A DNA stretch of 64,000 bases from JAABRU01 sp050180235 (GTDB lineage Bacteria > Desulfobacterota > Desulfobacteria > Desulfobacterales > Desulfococcaceae), in the NCBI GenBank assembly GCA_050180235.1, contig JBFXEJ010000008.1, positions 39,523-103,522 on the forward strand, written 5' to 3'. Below are positions 54,234 through 63,747 of this stretch, piece by piece (positions within the stretch are counted from its first letter, which is position 1; every line of letters starts with the position of its first letter). The notes below the pieces were generated by a model, which saw nothing but the letters and a program-made list of their open reading frames with translations, had not been told where the DNA came from and did no database searches. Both the position numbers and the translations under genes were made by a program.

Positions 54234-54258
54234 TTTTTCACAAGGAAAGGTTATAATA

Positions 54259-55026
54259 TTGAAACTCGAGTGCATTATTTATGAAAAAGACGCGGGCATT
54301 GCCATCATCCGCCTGAACCGTCCCAGGGTTCTCAATGCCATGAACCGGCAGTTGTGGCTGGATTTTCAGGATGCTTTGGAAGATGCCAAAACAGATGCGG
54401 AAATCAAAGCAGTGATTATCACGGGCGAAGGACGGGCATTTTCCACAGGTGCGGATTTGAAGGAATCCAAAACCCGTACCGCAGAACAGTACCGGCAATA
54501 TCTGGAAACTTTGCAGGAAGCTTCCCGGAAGATCATTTATTTTGAAAAACCCACTATTGCGGCAATCAACGGTTATGCACTCGGTTCCGGTTATGAACTT
54601 GCGCTGGCCTGTGACATCCGCATTGCAGCAGAAGATGCGCAGATTGGATCTCCGGAGGCCAGAGTAACATCATCGGTGACAGGCGGCGCGTTTCGGCTGG
54701 TGCAGGAACTCATTGGCCCGGCAAAAGCAAAGGAACTGCTTTTCACAGCAGAGAATATTGACGGCAAAGAGGCTGAACGCATCGGACTGGTCAACCGTGC
54801 TGTTCCGGCAGATCAGTTGATGAAAACTGCTATGGAAATGGCACAGAAGATTGCAGCCAATTCTGCTTTTTCGGTAAAAATGATCAAAAAAGGGCTGGCA
54901 ATGGCACAAAGCAGCATCAGTCTGCAAAGTCTTATGGATTTTGAAATTGAAGCATGTCTGTCCTGTGTTTCCACCAAAGAAAGGCAGGCATCTTTGGAAA
55001 AATTTGAGGAAAGAAAAAGGGGTTAA
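54259..55026 (+). CDS. Enoyl-CoA hydratase/isomerase family protein
   Basis: A 255-aa crotonase-fold enzyme acting on an enoyl-CoA or related acyl-CoA. Oxyanion-hole segments are GEGRAFSTGADLKE and GYALGSGYELALACD; both catalytic-type Glu residues are present (GYELAL and IGSPEARV). The start is taken as TTG at 54259, with AAGGAAAGG upstream and alignment to family N-termini; the ATG at 54130 would overlap the previous gene by about 100 nt. The stop is 1 nt from the next start, so it is co-transcribed with the acyl-CoA synthetase and probably in the same pathway. Confidence 0.9.
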   Translation: MKLECIIYEKDAGIAIIRLNRPRVLNAMNRQLWLDFQDALEDAKTDAEIKAVIITGEGRAFSTGADLKESKTRTAEQYRQYLETLQEASRKIIYFEKPTIAAINGYALGSGYELALACDIRIAAEDAQIGSPEARVTSSVTGGAFRLVQELIGPAKAKELLFTAENIDGKEAERIGLVNRAVPADQLMKTAMEMAQKIAANSAFSVKMIKKGLAMAQSSISLQSLMDFEIEACLSCVSTKERQASLEKFEERKRG

Positions 55027-55027
55027 A

Positions 55028-57217
55028 ATGTCTCTTGAGAAAGTGTTAAACGCGGAATCCGTTGCAGTGATCGGCGCGTCCAAAAATGAAACCAAACGGG
55101 GATTTCAGGCCATCCGCACCCTACAGAAGGAGCGGTATGAAGGCATTATCTACCCGGTCAATCCAAAGGAAAAAAGCATTCTGGGTCTCAAATGCTACGG
55201 CTCTCTGAATGAAATTGAAGGTTCTGTGGATATGGCACTGATTACCACTCCCGCGAAAACTATTCCCGCAGTGCTGGAAGACTGCGGAAAAAAAGGCATA
55301 AAAGGCGCGGTCATCATTGCCGGGGGATTTGGGGAAACCGGAAGCGAAGGCCGGAAACTGGAAAATGATATTATCGCTGTGGCACGGAAAAACTATATCC
55401 GCATTATCGGCCCCAACACTTCGGGCATGATGAACCTGAAAACCGGTATGAATCTGGTGGGTTTGCAGGATGTTCCCAAAGGCGACATTGCGCTGCTTTC
55501 CCAAAGCGGCAATATGGCTTTGACCATCATGACCGAGGCAAAACTCAAAAGTCTCAAGGGATTTTCCTATTATGTGGGCGTGGGAAACGAGGCAGACATT
55601 CATTTTCACGAATATCTGGAATTTTTCAGAGATGATCCTGATACCAAAGCCATTCTGATGTATGTGGAGGGAATGCGTGACGGCAGAAGATTTCTGCAGG
55701 AGGCGCACAAAACCAGCGCGGTCAAGCCCATTATTCTGCTTAAAAGTGGCAGATCCACAACCGGAAGACGCTCTGCCGGTTCTCACACCGGCGCGCTGGC
55801 CGGCATGTCTTTTGTTGCCAAAACCGCATTTCAGCGCGCAGGCATTCTGGTGATTGAAAACTCGGATGAACTCTTTCCTGTGGCTGAAACCCTGTCTTCG
55901 CTTCCCATGATCAGGGAAAAAAAAGTCGCGATTCTGGCAGACGGGGGCGGTCATGCCACCATTGCTGCGGATATTCTGTCTGATTTCGGGCTGGAACTTC
56001 CTGAACTTTCTTCCAAAACACAGTCCAGACTGCGGGAGATTCTGCCTGCCGCTGCAACCGTTGCCAATCCTGTGGATGTGGCAGGCGGAACCGATGCTGA
56101 TCCCACGATTTTTGCAGACTGCGCTGATATTATCCTCAAAGATTTGGAGATTGACGGGCTGCTGATTGTGGGACTGTTCGGGGGTTACGGCATACGTTTT
56201 GCGCCCAGTCTTTCCCTGATGGAAGAGGATGCTGCTCATCGCATGGGCAAAATGGTGAAAAAAGGGAAAAAACCGATTATTGTCCACAGTCTTTACAATT
56301 CGGAAAAACCCCATTCCCTGCATCTGCTGCGCTATTACGGCATTCCCGTGTATGATTCTCTGGATGTGGCCTGCAAATGTATGTCAGCGCTTGCAGAACG
56401 GGGAACTTATCTGCAGAAATATCATGCAAAAGCCAATTTCACCTTTCACTGGCGTTCCAAAGCCGAACCCGCAGGAGATGCCATTATCTGCAATGCCCGG
56501 CTGGAAGGAAGAAATGTGCTGCTCGAACATGAGGCCAAAAAACTGCTGCATCTGCACGGAGCACCGGCTTTCCGGGATCGTCTGGTGCATACGGCTGAGG
56601 AGGCAGTGGAAAGAGCCGCTCATCTGAATGCAAGTGTTGCCCTGAAGATTGTGTCCCCGGACATTCTGCACAAAAGCGATGCCAAAGGTGTGCGTCTCAA
56701 TCTGCAGTCTGAAAAGGAAATCCGGGAGGCATTTGACAGCATTATCGCTGATGCAAAAAAATACAAAGCAGATGCAGATATCCGGGGCGTGCTGGTTTCA
56801 CCAATGGCAAAGAAAGGGATTGAAATCATTATCGGAACCAAAATTGATGAGCAGTTCGGGCCGATCATCATGTACGGACTCGGCGGCATCATGGTGGAAA
56901 TTCTCAGGGATTTTTCCACCCGTGTACTGCCTATTTCACCAACCTATGCCAAAACCATGCTCAATGAAATCCGATCCGCTCCCATTCTCGAAGGTTACAG
57001 AGGCAGGGAACCCTATGACACCAAAGCCGTAAAAGCCGCTCTGCTGATGTGTTCTGAGGTGATTGAATCCTATCCGGAGATTGAGGAAATGGATTTGAAT
57101 CCGGTCATTGTTCACCATCACGGCATTACGATTGCGGACGCCCGGATTATCCTCACACGTGAGGCAACCAACTATTATCACCGGAACGGCAGTTGTCCCT
57201 GGCCGCGGGAAATGTGA
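55028..57217 (+). CDS. Acyl-CoA synthetase (NDP-forming), fused alpha-beta
   Basis: A 729-aa enzyme that interconverts an acyl-CoA, ADP and phosphate with the acid, ATP and CoA. Domains in order: CoA-binding Rossmann (VAVIGASKNETKRG, residues 10-130), succinyl-CoA-synthetase-like domains with ALLSQSGNMA, and the phospho-His segment RRSAGSHTGALAG (near residue 255). The C-terminal ATP-grasp domain spans about 500-729 (VSPDILHKSDAKGVRLNL; MYGLGGIMVEILRD). ADP-forming acyl-CoA synthetases of this type couple acyl-CoA oxidation to ATP synthesis. Its exact acyl substrate cannot be read from sequence. Confidence 0.92.
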   Translation: MSLEKVLNAESVAVIGASKNETKRGFQAIRTLQKERYEGIIYPVNPKEKSILGLKCYGSLNEIEGSVDMALITTPAKTIPAVLEDCGKKGIKGAVIIAGGFGETGSEGRKLENDIIAVARKNYIRIIGPNTSGMMNLKTGMNLVGLQDVPKGDIALLSQSGNMALTIMTEAKLKSLKGFSYYVGVGNEADIHFHEYLEFFRDDPDTKAILMYVEGMRDGRRFLQEAHKTSAVKPIILLKSGRSTTGRRSAGSHTGALAGMSFVAKTAFQRAGILVIENSDELFPVAETLSSLPMIREKKVAILADGGGHATIAADILSDFGLELPELSSKTQSRLREILPAAATVANPVDVAGGTDADPTIFADCADIILKDLEIDGLLIVGLFGGYGIRFAPSLSLMEEDAAHRMGKMVKKGKKPIIVHSLYNSEKPHSLHLLRYYGIPVYDSLDVACKCMSALAERGTYLQKYHAKANFTFHWRSKAEPAGDAIICNARLEGRNVLLEHEAKKLLHLHGAPAFRDRLVHTAEEAVERAAHLNASVALKIVSPDILHKSDAKGVRLNLQSEKEIREAFDSIIADAKKYKADADIRGVLVSPMAKKGIEIIIGTKIDEQFGPIIMYGLGGIMVEILRDFSTRVLPISPTYAKTMLNEIRSAPILEGYRGREPYDTKAVKAALLMCSEVIESYPEIEEMDLNPVIVHHHGITIADARIILTREATNYYHRNGSCPWPREM

Positions 57218-57803
57218 AAGCGGGCTGGAGACCGGAGGCGGGGAACTGAAACTTTATATGAAATCCTGAAAAGCAATTGTGCATTAACCTTTGTGTCTTC
57301 GCTACAGCAGACAGGGTGGGCAAAAGCGGAGCGTTCAATCATACGAAGCACATAAATCACAGTTCGGGACATAGGATTGTCTGAACAGGATTATGCAGGA
57401 TTATACATGAAAAACAGGATGTTTTATCATGCAAATCCTGAGAAGTATCCGCTGATTTCGGCTACGCTCAATCAGCGGATACTGTGATCCGGTTATTGAG
57501 CCTGCCGAAATATTAAGCATTACCGGAATGTGATACCGATTCGCTATTGATTGTATACAATACAGAATACAAATCCGGAGGAGTGCAAAAATTAAGCGGA
57601 GCGGTTTTTTGCACACGCGAAACCGGCGAAAAACTGACAACAGATTATCGTATCAAATCAATGGAGAATTGGTATGAGAGGGCAATCATGCAATTTTTTG
57701 TATAATCGTGTATAATCCTGTTCAGAAATGATGCGGAATTTTCTGAACCGCGGATTTCCCGGATTGAGCTGTTGTTTGAACAGGATGATACAGGAAGAAC
57801 AGA
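57218..57803. other. Intergenic with repeats
   Basis: Contains a fragment of the GGGTGGGCAAAAGCGGAGCG repeat (57316-57335), 'gattatgcaggattatac' low-complexity and the palindromic element at 57533-57675. No gene. Confidence 0.65.
57533..57675. repeat. ATACCGATTC palindromic element, copy 3
   Basis: 143 bp: ATACCGATTCGCTATTGATT at the left, AATCAATGGAGAATTGGTAT at the right. The interior carries AAAAATTAAGCGGAGCGG plus TTTTTTGCACAC, shared with copies 2 and 4. Confidence 0.8.
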
Positions 57804-58538
57804 TCAGTCTGCCATGAGAAAAGGATTGAACCGTGTTTCATGATCATACGCATCCATTTCCTCTTTGCTTTTCAGGAAGTTGACAACCTTGTAGGTCAGG
57901 GGCGTTGCCAAAGCCTCGTATGCAGATTTCACCAGCCACTGGGTGACAATGGCCTGCACCAGACCGGCCGGTGGAATAGTTCCTGCAAAAGCCAGAGTGA
58001 TGAAAACAAGGGAATCCAGTCCCTGTCCCACGATTGTGGAGGCAATGGTGCGCGCCCAGAGCCACCTGCCCCGGGTAGCGATTTTCATCTTTGCCAGCAC
58101 AAAGGCATTGGAAAATTCTCCGCTCAGATACGCTGCAAAGGAGGCAAACAGCATGCGCGGGGCAGCTCCCAGAATGCGGTTATAGGCTTCCTGCCCGTCC
58201 CAGAATCCGGCAGGGGGAAGAAGACCGCCAAGCCAGAAGGCCGCAACGGCTGTAAGATTGCAGAAAAATCCCAGCCAGATTACCTGCCGGGTCTGCCGGT
58301 ATCCGTACACCTCGGTCAGCACGTCACCCACAATATAACTGACAGGAAAAATGAGCACCGCAGCAGGGAGAATATAGCCTGCCAGACTGATGAGTTTGAC
58401 GGCCATGACATTGGCTGTAATCAGACAGGTGACAAACAGTGCTGCTGTCAGCACAAAGTATTTTGAATATGCTTCGGGAGCTTCTGAAGATGATTTTGAT
58501 ATGCTTTTTTTGACGGAATATTTTTTTCTGTTTTTCAT
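57804..58538 (-). CDS. Queuosine precursor transporter (QPTR/YhhQ, DUF165)
   Basis: A 244-aa inner-membrane protein with about six hydrophobic segments. Family landmarks are TANVMAVKLISLAG, PVSYIVGDVLTEVYGYRQTRQVIWLGF, AYLSGEFSNAFVLAKMK and ASTIVGQGLDSLVFI. YhhQ imports queuosine precursors such as preQ0/preQ1. The N-terminal 25 residues are basic and unusually long. I found no preQ1 riboswitch-like sequence upstream. The ATG at 58538 has no strong RBS. It is monocistronic. Confidence 0.92.
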   Translation of the reverse strand: MKNRKKYSVKKSISKSSSEAPEAYSKYFVLTAALFVTCLITANVMAVKLISLAGYILPAAVLIFPVSYIVGDVLTEVYGYRQTRQVIWLGFFCNLTAVAAFWLGGLLPPAGFWDGQEAYNRILGAAPRMLFASFAAYLSGEFSNAFVLAKMKIATRGRWLWARTIASTIVGQGLDSLVFITLAFAGTIPPAGLVQAIVTQWLVKSAYEALATPLTYKVVNFLKSKEEMDAYDHETRFNPFLMAD

Positions 58539-59174
58539 ATTATCAATCCGTTATTCCCATCCTGAAAGGGCATGGCGGTTAAAAACTGTTTTAACAATAT
58601 GTTACCCTGCTTTTTCCGAAGCGGGCAAAGATTCAAATCCGATTTTCGTGAAACCTGCCGGAAAAATCTGTGCCGACAGGCTGTTTTTATGGTTTTAAAT
58701 AATAACAACATGTTAAATCCTTTACGAAAAATAAGATTTTTATGATATGCCGGAAACTTTCAGTTTTCTGAAAATAATTCTTATTTTTGATAATGTCTAT
58801 AAGACTTCCTGCAAAACTAAAAAATTATCCTTTTAAAAATTTGTTTTTATTGTATAAACAGTATATCTGCAAATACAAAAAGAGATTTGCAGGAGTTCTG
58901 CTGATAACATTTGTTAAAAATATAAATTTTGTGAGGATTGACATGAATTTAAAGGAATAAATCTCTGAATTAATAACACCCAAACCCCGAAAGGAATTTA
59001 TGACCGTATCATCGGCATGGAGGAAATGATTTGGCTTCTGCGTATGCCTGCGGAAACCGGTCTGTGAAACTGAAAAAAGCCTGAATTTTTAAAAACCCTC
59101 AGAGTTTTTGCAAACCCTGAGGATTTTTTTTCACAGTGAAGCTCTGACTTTACACAGTATCCTAATTTTCCATA
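58539..59174. other. Intergenic, AT-rich
   Basis: No gene seen. A 24-codon fragment (about 58994-59068) containing IYDRIIGMEEMIWLLRMPAE in an open frame without a start may be a gene remnant. The right end holds a terminator. Confidence 0.5.
59091..59130. terminator. Terminator of the EF-hand membrane protein gene
   Basis: AAACCCTCAGAGTTT/AAACCCTGAGGATTT hairpin with T runs on both strands, about 45 nt beyond the stop at 59175. Confidence 0.65.
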
Positions 59175-61343
59175 CTATTTCAGTATCATACCATTCTGCC
59201 ACAGCATCAGAAAAACCAGAACCAGTATCAGAAAAAATGTATACAGTTTCCAGGGACTGGCTTTTTCCGCAAAAGGGTCTTTGAGCTGGCGGGATGATCC
59301 GTCCGGAAGTTTTGCCGCTTTGGTAAGGGAAGTGCCAAATGGAATATTGATTCTGGCTCTGCTGTTGACAGCCCATCCGCAGGCATCCAGAATCGGGGAA
59401 ATATTGCGCTGCCGGAGTTTCAGGGCGGCTATGATCATGGACGGGCCGGAAACAATCAGCAGCAGACCGGCTATGGCAAAAGGCATCTGCCAAACCTGAA
59501 GACCCATGAATCCTGTGACAACTGCGGCAAGCGCTGTTCCGAGAGCACCAATGGCCAGACCGATGGCCGCGAAAATTCCTGCGAATTTGCCCACATCAAA
59601 AGCCGGGGCCGGCGCGGGTTTTCCTGCTTCAGGCTTCTTACCCACCTCTGTCACCGCAGTGGCTGCGCCTGCATCCACGGATTTGTCCCGTTCTGCGGCG
59701 AATTTTTCAATCTGCTCCCGAATCATGCGGGCAACGCGTTTGTAGGGAGACCAGAATGCCTGGCGGATGCTGATGGGATGTTCCACGACCTTGACAATTG
59801 TGGCGTCCCAGTCCTGATTTTTCCGGTCATAGAAAATACCGTTTCTGCCCACCATCAGGTTGTCCGAATCGCCTTCTGTAAAAGCCGCTGCAATATTCAT
59901 TTTTTCCGTGCTGTTTTTGCGGGTGCATTCACAGTATGCCAGATAAACCCCGCCCATCTGGCCCAGAGTGCTGTGTGCGGCAGGATCTTTGACCCTGATG
60001 CACAGATCACAGCTCCGTCCGTCCAGATACAGGGTTCCAGCCTGAAACACGGCCTTTTTTCCCGGCGTGTAGAAGTCATGAAAGGATACGAAATTGTTCA
60101 GCAGGGTGTGAATGTCCCGGTAATAATGGATGAGTCTGTCCAGAGCCGTAAGCGAATTGACCGATGATTCAAGCGACTTGTCTTTTTCAAGGAGCTGTCC
60201 GATGATTTTCTCACTCTGACTGTCCAGAATCTCCCGGAGCCGCTGCAGTCCCAGTTTTTCCACAGGACTTCCCTTTTTTGCCCCTTTCCATGCCTCATAC
60301 ACGGCAAATTTTTCTTTTACAAGATTCCATTCCTCTGCTGACAGACTTTCTTTGTCCTGTCCGAACATGGGACGAACCACTTTGTCCCGGAAATCTGACA
60401 AAGGCTTTGCCCATGCCGGATTCACAGGTCCGCTGAGGGGCAGATTGCTGCCGGGGCCGATTTTTGCCAAAGGAAATGCCGCCATTTCCTCTGCTGCGGC
60501 TGACAGAGATTTACGGGATATTTCCTCATACTGAATTTGTGCAGGATTCAGGAATGGTACAGCATTGGCATCAAATGCGGCCAGACTGCAGCGGGTGAAA
60601 TAATCATCTGCCTTTGCCAGAACTGCCTCAAAGTACAGGGCCGCGGCCGGGGTTTCCTCACACAGGGGAAGAATGCCGGAATTTTCCCCTTCACATTCCT
60701 GCCACCAGTCAGAATAGGCCCGTGCCTCGGTGAAAAACTGATCCGCGTTTTCCTTTGTGATGCCCGGAAGTCCGCTCCGGTCAGGCACGGAACCAGTGCA
60801 GTCAATGATTTCCTCTATCACCTTTTTGACAGACTCATCGTCAGCGGCCAGGGCCGGAATAACCCCGTCTCCGTTAAATTTTGTATTGGCGAAAATTCCC
60901 GCCTTGTCTGCTGTGTCAGAAGCGGCAATGCTTTCCGCTCCGGACTTTCCGGTATTTGCCAGAATTTCCTTTGCACAGGCCAGAATGTCTTTGCCCTCGG
61001 CAGTGTCATCACTGATCGCTGCCAGAGGCAGGGAACCGTTGCTCCGGGTGAGATCATCAGGATTTCTGATCAGGGAAATCGTCCAGTTCAGGGCATCTGT
61101 CATTTCCGGCGCACGGATACGGCCGTCTCCGTCTTTGTCCATGTAAGCAAGGGTGACAGGATCAAATTCAAGTCCCTGCGCGGGACAGGACAGGGCAGCC
61201 CAGAGTTTCTGGTCAAGCTGTCCGATGGATTTCACATCCTCCCCGGTTTCAATGAGAACATGATCAAAACCGCCGACACGCACAAAACGCCATTTGTGGG
61301 GGGCGGAAGCCCCGTTTTCCGCAATGCTTCCTTCTGCTGTCAT
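59175..61343 (-). CDS. Large EF-hand membrane protein of unknown function
   Basis: A 722-aa protein. A canonical EF-hand loop DKDGDGRIRAPE lies near residue 69, and a second, degenerate one (FNGDGVIP) near 155. The middle is largely helical and acidic. SCDLCIRVKD and LAYCECTRKN near 450-480 carry Cys pairs. The C-terminus has two membrane segments near 590-650 and a third at the very end (YTFFLILVLVFLMLW), with a cytoplasmic-type basic loop between. Calcium binding is predicted; the role is unknown. AAGGAG lies upstream of the ATG in a leader almost identical to that of the SohB gene 290 nt upstream. Confidence 0.78.
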   Translation of the reverse strand: MTAEGSIAENGASAPHKWRFVRVGGFDHVLIETGEDVKSIGQLDQKLWAALSCPAQGLEFDPVTLAYMDKDGDGRIRAPEMTDALNWTISLIRNPDDLTRSNGSLPLAAISDDTAEGKDILACAKEILANTGKSGAESIAASDTADKAGIFANTKFNGDGVIPALAADDESVKKVIEEIIDCTGSVPDRSGLPGITKENADQFFTEARAYSDWWQECEGENSGILPLCEETPAAALYFEAVLAKADDYFTRCSLAAFDANAVPFLNPAQIQYEEISRKSLSAAAEEMAAFPLAKIGPGSNLPLSGPVNPAWAKPLSDFRDKVVRPMFGQDKESLSAEEWNLVKEKFAVYEAWKGAKKGSPVEKLGLQRLREILDSQSEKIIGQLLEKDKSLESSVNSLTALDRLIHYYRDIHTLLNNFVSFHDFYTPGKKAVFQAGTLYLDGRSCDLCIRVKDPAAHSTLGQMGGVYLAYCECTRKNSTEKMNIAAAFTEGDSDNLMVGRNGIFYDRKNQDWDATIVKVVEHPISIRQAFWSPYKRVARMIREQIEKFAAERDKSVDAGAATAVTEVGKKPEAGKPAPAPAFDVGKFAGIFAAIGLAIGALGTALAAVVTGFMGLQVWQMPFAIAGLLLIVSGPSMIIAALKLRQRNISPILDACGWAVNSRARINIPFGTSLTKAAKLPDGSSRQLKDPFAEKASPWKLYTFFLILVLVFLMLWQNGMILK

Positions 61344-61633
61344 TTTCTGCTGTCTCCTTTTTGTGTTTTAAATGATCCGGAACCTGAAAATATGACTTTA
61401 TGGCATATATATCAAACCTGAAAAATAATAAAGCAAAAAATCTGCGTACTGCTGCCGGAACATTATCTGTGACCTGGTGTTTTTCAACAGTTCACGAAGA
61501 CACGAAGTTTCACGGAGGCTCCGTGTCCTGCAGTGCGCTAACTTTCATATTTCATATAATTATTTTGAAAATAATGAAATACTGACTGCAAAGGACAGAA
61601 AGAAAATCTGATTATGCCGGAAAATCTGCTGAA
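61344..61633. other. Intergenic between SohB and EF-hand genes
   Basis: Contains 'cacgaagacacgaag' low-complexity and a CACGGAGGCTCCGTG hairpin (about 61510-61526). No gene. Confidence 0.5.
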
Positions 61634-62662
61634 TCAGAATACAGACACAGGCAGGAAATCCCTGTGCAATTCCCATGAATGATCCGAAACAGAATGAATC
61701 ACTTCTTCCATGAGCAGGCTGATGGAAGAAGTGAGGCGCCGGGCCAGGCTTTTTCCCGGCACATAACGGACTTCATAAATATCCGCTGTGCTGCTGCGGT
61801 TCAGGAGCAGATCATCACTGGTCATGAGTTCATCCACCAGATGCAGTGCAAGTGCCTGGGTTCCGTACCAGTATTCACCTGTGGACACACGTTCAATATC
61901 CACATTTCCGCGATGTGCGGTGATATGTTCCTTGAACAAAGTATGAATGCCTTCCATCTGCTCTGTGACTTTGCTCCTTCCTTTTTCCGTGATTTCTCCG
62001 AAAAGACTCAGGGTTCTCTTGTATTCCCCGGCAGTGATCTGCTCGTAATCAATATCATGCTTTTTCAGAAAACGGCTGAAATTCGGCATGGAGTAAATCA
62101 CGCCAATGGAACCGATAATGGCAAAGGGTGCGGACACCAGACGATCCGCCACACAGGCCATCATATAGCCGCCGCTGGCAGCGATATTGTCAACGGCAAT
62201 GGTAAGGGGAATTTTTTTGTCTTTGATGCGCTGCAACTGGGACGCAGCCAGTCCATAGGAATGCACCAGTCCCCCGTGGCTTTCCAGGCGGAGCACCACC
62301 TCATCCTGCGGAAGGGCAACTGACAGAATCGCGGATATTTCCTCTCTAAGACCCGCAACAGCGGTTGCAGCAATATCTCCCGTAAAATTCAGCACAAATA
62401 TCCGCTTTGCTTTTTTTTCCGTGTCTTTTTCCCTTTCTTTCCTCACTTTTTCATAGGCATCATCATCCAGAAGATGCTTTTTCAGGGAAAGACTCATGGC
62501 CTCATACCTGTCATTGAGTTTTTCCACCCGGATGGCATCCAGCGTCTGGCTCTCCACTTTCCGTATCTGGATGATTATGATCAGGGCCGCAAGCAGAAGC
62601 AAAAGTCCCACAGTCAGGGTTTTTGCCATAAACAATGCAAAATTGTTAAAAAAATCTTTCAT
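61634..62662 (-). CDS. sohB: SohB-like inner-membrane S49 peptidase
   Basis: A 342-aa membrane-anchored serine protease with one N-terminal membrane segment (residues 12-35) and a coiled charged region to about 90. The S49 protease domain has nucleophile Ser in DNIAASGGYMMACVAD (near residue 165) and the general-base Lys in ITAGEYKRTLSLFGE (near 215). The active site faces the periplasm in SohB/SppA proteins, which degrade signal peptides and misfolded membrane proteins. AAGGAG lies 7 nt upstream of the ATG. Confidence 0.9.
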   Translation of the reverse strand: MKDFFNNFALFMAKTLTVGLLLLLAALIIIIQIRKVESQTLDAIRVEKLNDRYEAMSLSLKKHLLDDDAYEKVRKEREKDTEKKAKRIFVLNFTGDIAATAVAGLREEISAILSVALPQDEVVLRLESHGGLVHSYGLAASQLQRIKDKKIPLTIAVDNIAASGGYMMACVADRLVSAPFAIIGSIGVIYSMPNFSRFLKKHDIDYEQITAGEYKRTLSLFGEITEKGRSKVTEQMEGIHTLFKEHITAHRGNVDIERVSTGEYWYGTQALALHLVDELMTSDDLLLNRSSTADIYEVRYVPGKSLARRLTSSISLLMEEVIHSVSDHSWELHRDFLPVSVF

Positions 62663-62866
62663 ATCCTGTCTCCTTTTTGTATGCGGTATGGATTTTCATG
62701 TACTTCCTCTGCCGGAAAAATATACTCTTATCATGAAAAGAGGCAAGAACATATTCAAAAATTATTGCCATTCCGGACAAATTGACTTATATATAAAATA
62801 TTTATTTCCGGCATAATGCTTTTCCTGAACCGGATATTTCCTTTTAATCAAAAAAACGGAGAAATA

Positions 62867-63580
62867 ATGATGAAGAAAATTAAAATGTTCTGTGCTGTTC
62901 TTTTACCTGTGCTTCTGATTTTTCCCTTCTGTATTGCTGCCGCTGCCGCAGCGGATTTGTATGTTCAGCTTACAGTGCCTGCGTGCGGGGCCTGAGGGGC
63001 CTCTTCCAGGATAAGTTCTATCCTGAAAGAAATTGAGGGTGTTCAAAGTGTTTCAGTTACTGCCAGTCTGAATATGGTGGATGTGTTTTACGATCCTCTG
63101 CTGACAAATACAGAAGCTATGAAAAAAGCTCTGAATACAGGTGGATATGAGGTTACAGATATTGTATGGCCGGATCTGCCTGATACACATTTGGATATTA
63201 CAGCGGAGGAAGCAGAAGAACTAATCCGGGACGATCCGTATCTGTATATTGTGGATGTCCGGGAATATGAAGTTTTCTGCGGACCGGACGGCCATATTCC
63301 CTATGCGGAAAATTATCCCTGGGATTCGGGAGTTTTGGAGGAATATTATACGGATTTTCCCGAAGGTTCCGCTGTTCTTCTGGTCAGCGGGGATGGATAT
63401 CTGAGTAATTCGGCGGCACTGTTTTTGGAAAATAAGGGACTGTACCTGTATGACATGACAGGCGGAATGGAGGATTGGATTTGGGAAACCGAATTATGCG
63501 AAACAGCAGAACCCGATGATCCGGATTACGAAGATGGCGGGGGAGGCGGAGGATGTTTTATCCGTGTCATGGGTTTTTAA
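62867..63580 (+). CDS. Predicted selenoprotein: secreted HMA-like and rhodanese-like domains, in-frame UGA (Sec43)
   Basis: A continuous 237-codon frame, interrupted only by TGA at 62993-62995. Residues 1-29 form a signal peptide. Residues 30-100 look like a heavy-metal-associated (HMA) domain in which the CxxC motif reads Cys-Gly-Ala-UGA, followed by SSILKEIEGVQSVSV, as in MerP-type proteins. Residues 110-205 are rhodanese-like (IVDVREYEVFCGPDGHIPYAEN), but the active-site loop lacks Cys (LLVSGDGYLSNSA). The tail DGGGGGGCFI resembles the CFI-box. A hairpin begins 11 nt after the UGA. The start ATG at 62867 (or 62870) has GGAG upstream. Alternative: a nonsense-mutated gene with a remnant starting at 63074. 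Confidence 0.78.
63007..63025 (+). promoter_or_regulatory. Bacterial SECIS-like hairpin
   Basis: Perfect 7-bp stem CAGGATA/TATCCTG closing the loop AGTTC. It starts 11 nt after the UGA (62993-62995). The G is the second loop base followed by UU, as in bacterial SECIS apical loops. A lower stem can form from CCTC (62999-63003) and GAGG (63034-63037). Confidence 0.7.
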
Positions 63581-63684
63581 GGTGATTTCTGAAAATAAAT
63601 ATCCCATTTCCGTTCACAGGCACATGGCAAAAGCTGGAAGCTTTTGATACTTTGGTGGTATATTTTTTTTTGTAAATAACCTAA
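63578..63684. repeat. 107-bp repeat, copy 2
   Basis: Same length and sequence family as 37716-37822. Its first three bases are the TAA stop of the selenoprotein gene. Confidence 0.8.
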
Positions 63685-63747
63685 AGGTTGTGACAAAATA
63701 ATCTGTGCAGTATTGCGGGCCGGCGCATACTGCTGTCCTTATAAATA

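Noticed and set aside
58539..58700. preQ1 riboswitch upstream of the queuosine precursor transporter
   Set aside because: No preQ1-I-like motif or A-rich tail could be found in the leader.
63074..63580. A 168-aa protein starting at 63074 as the real gene
   Set aside because: It would begin in the middle of the HMA domain without a ribosome binding site; the signal peptide and first half are in the same frame upstream of the UGA.
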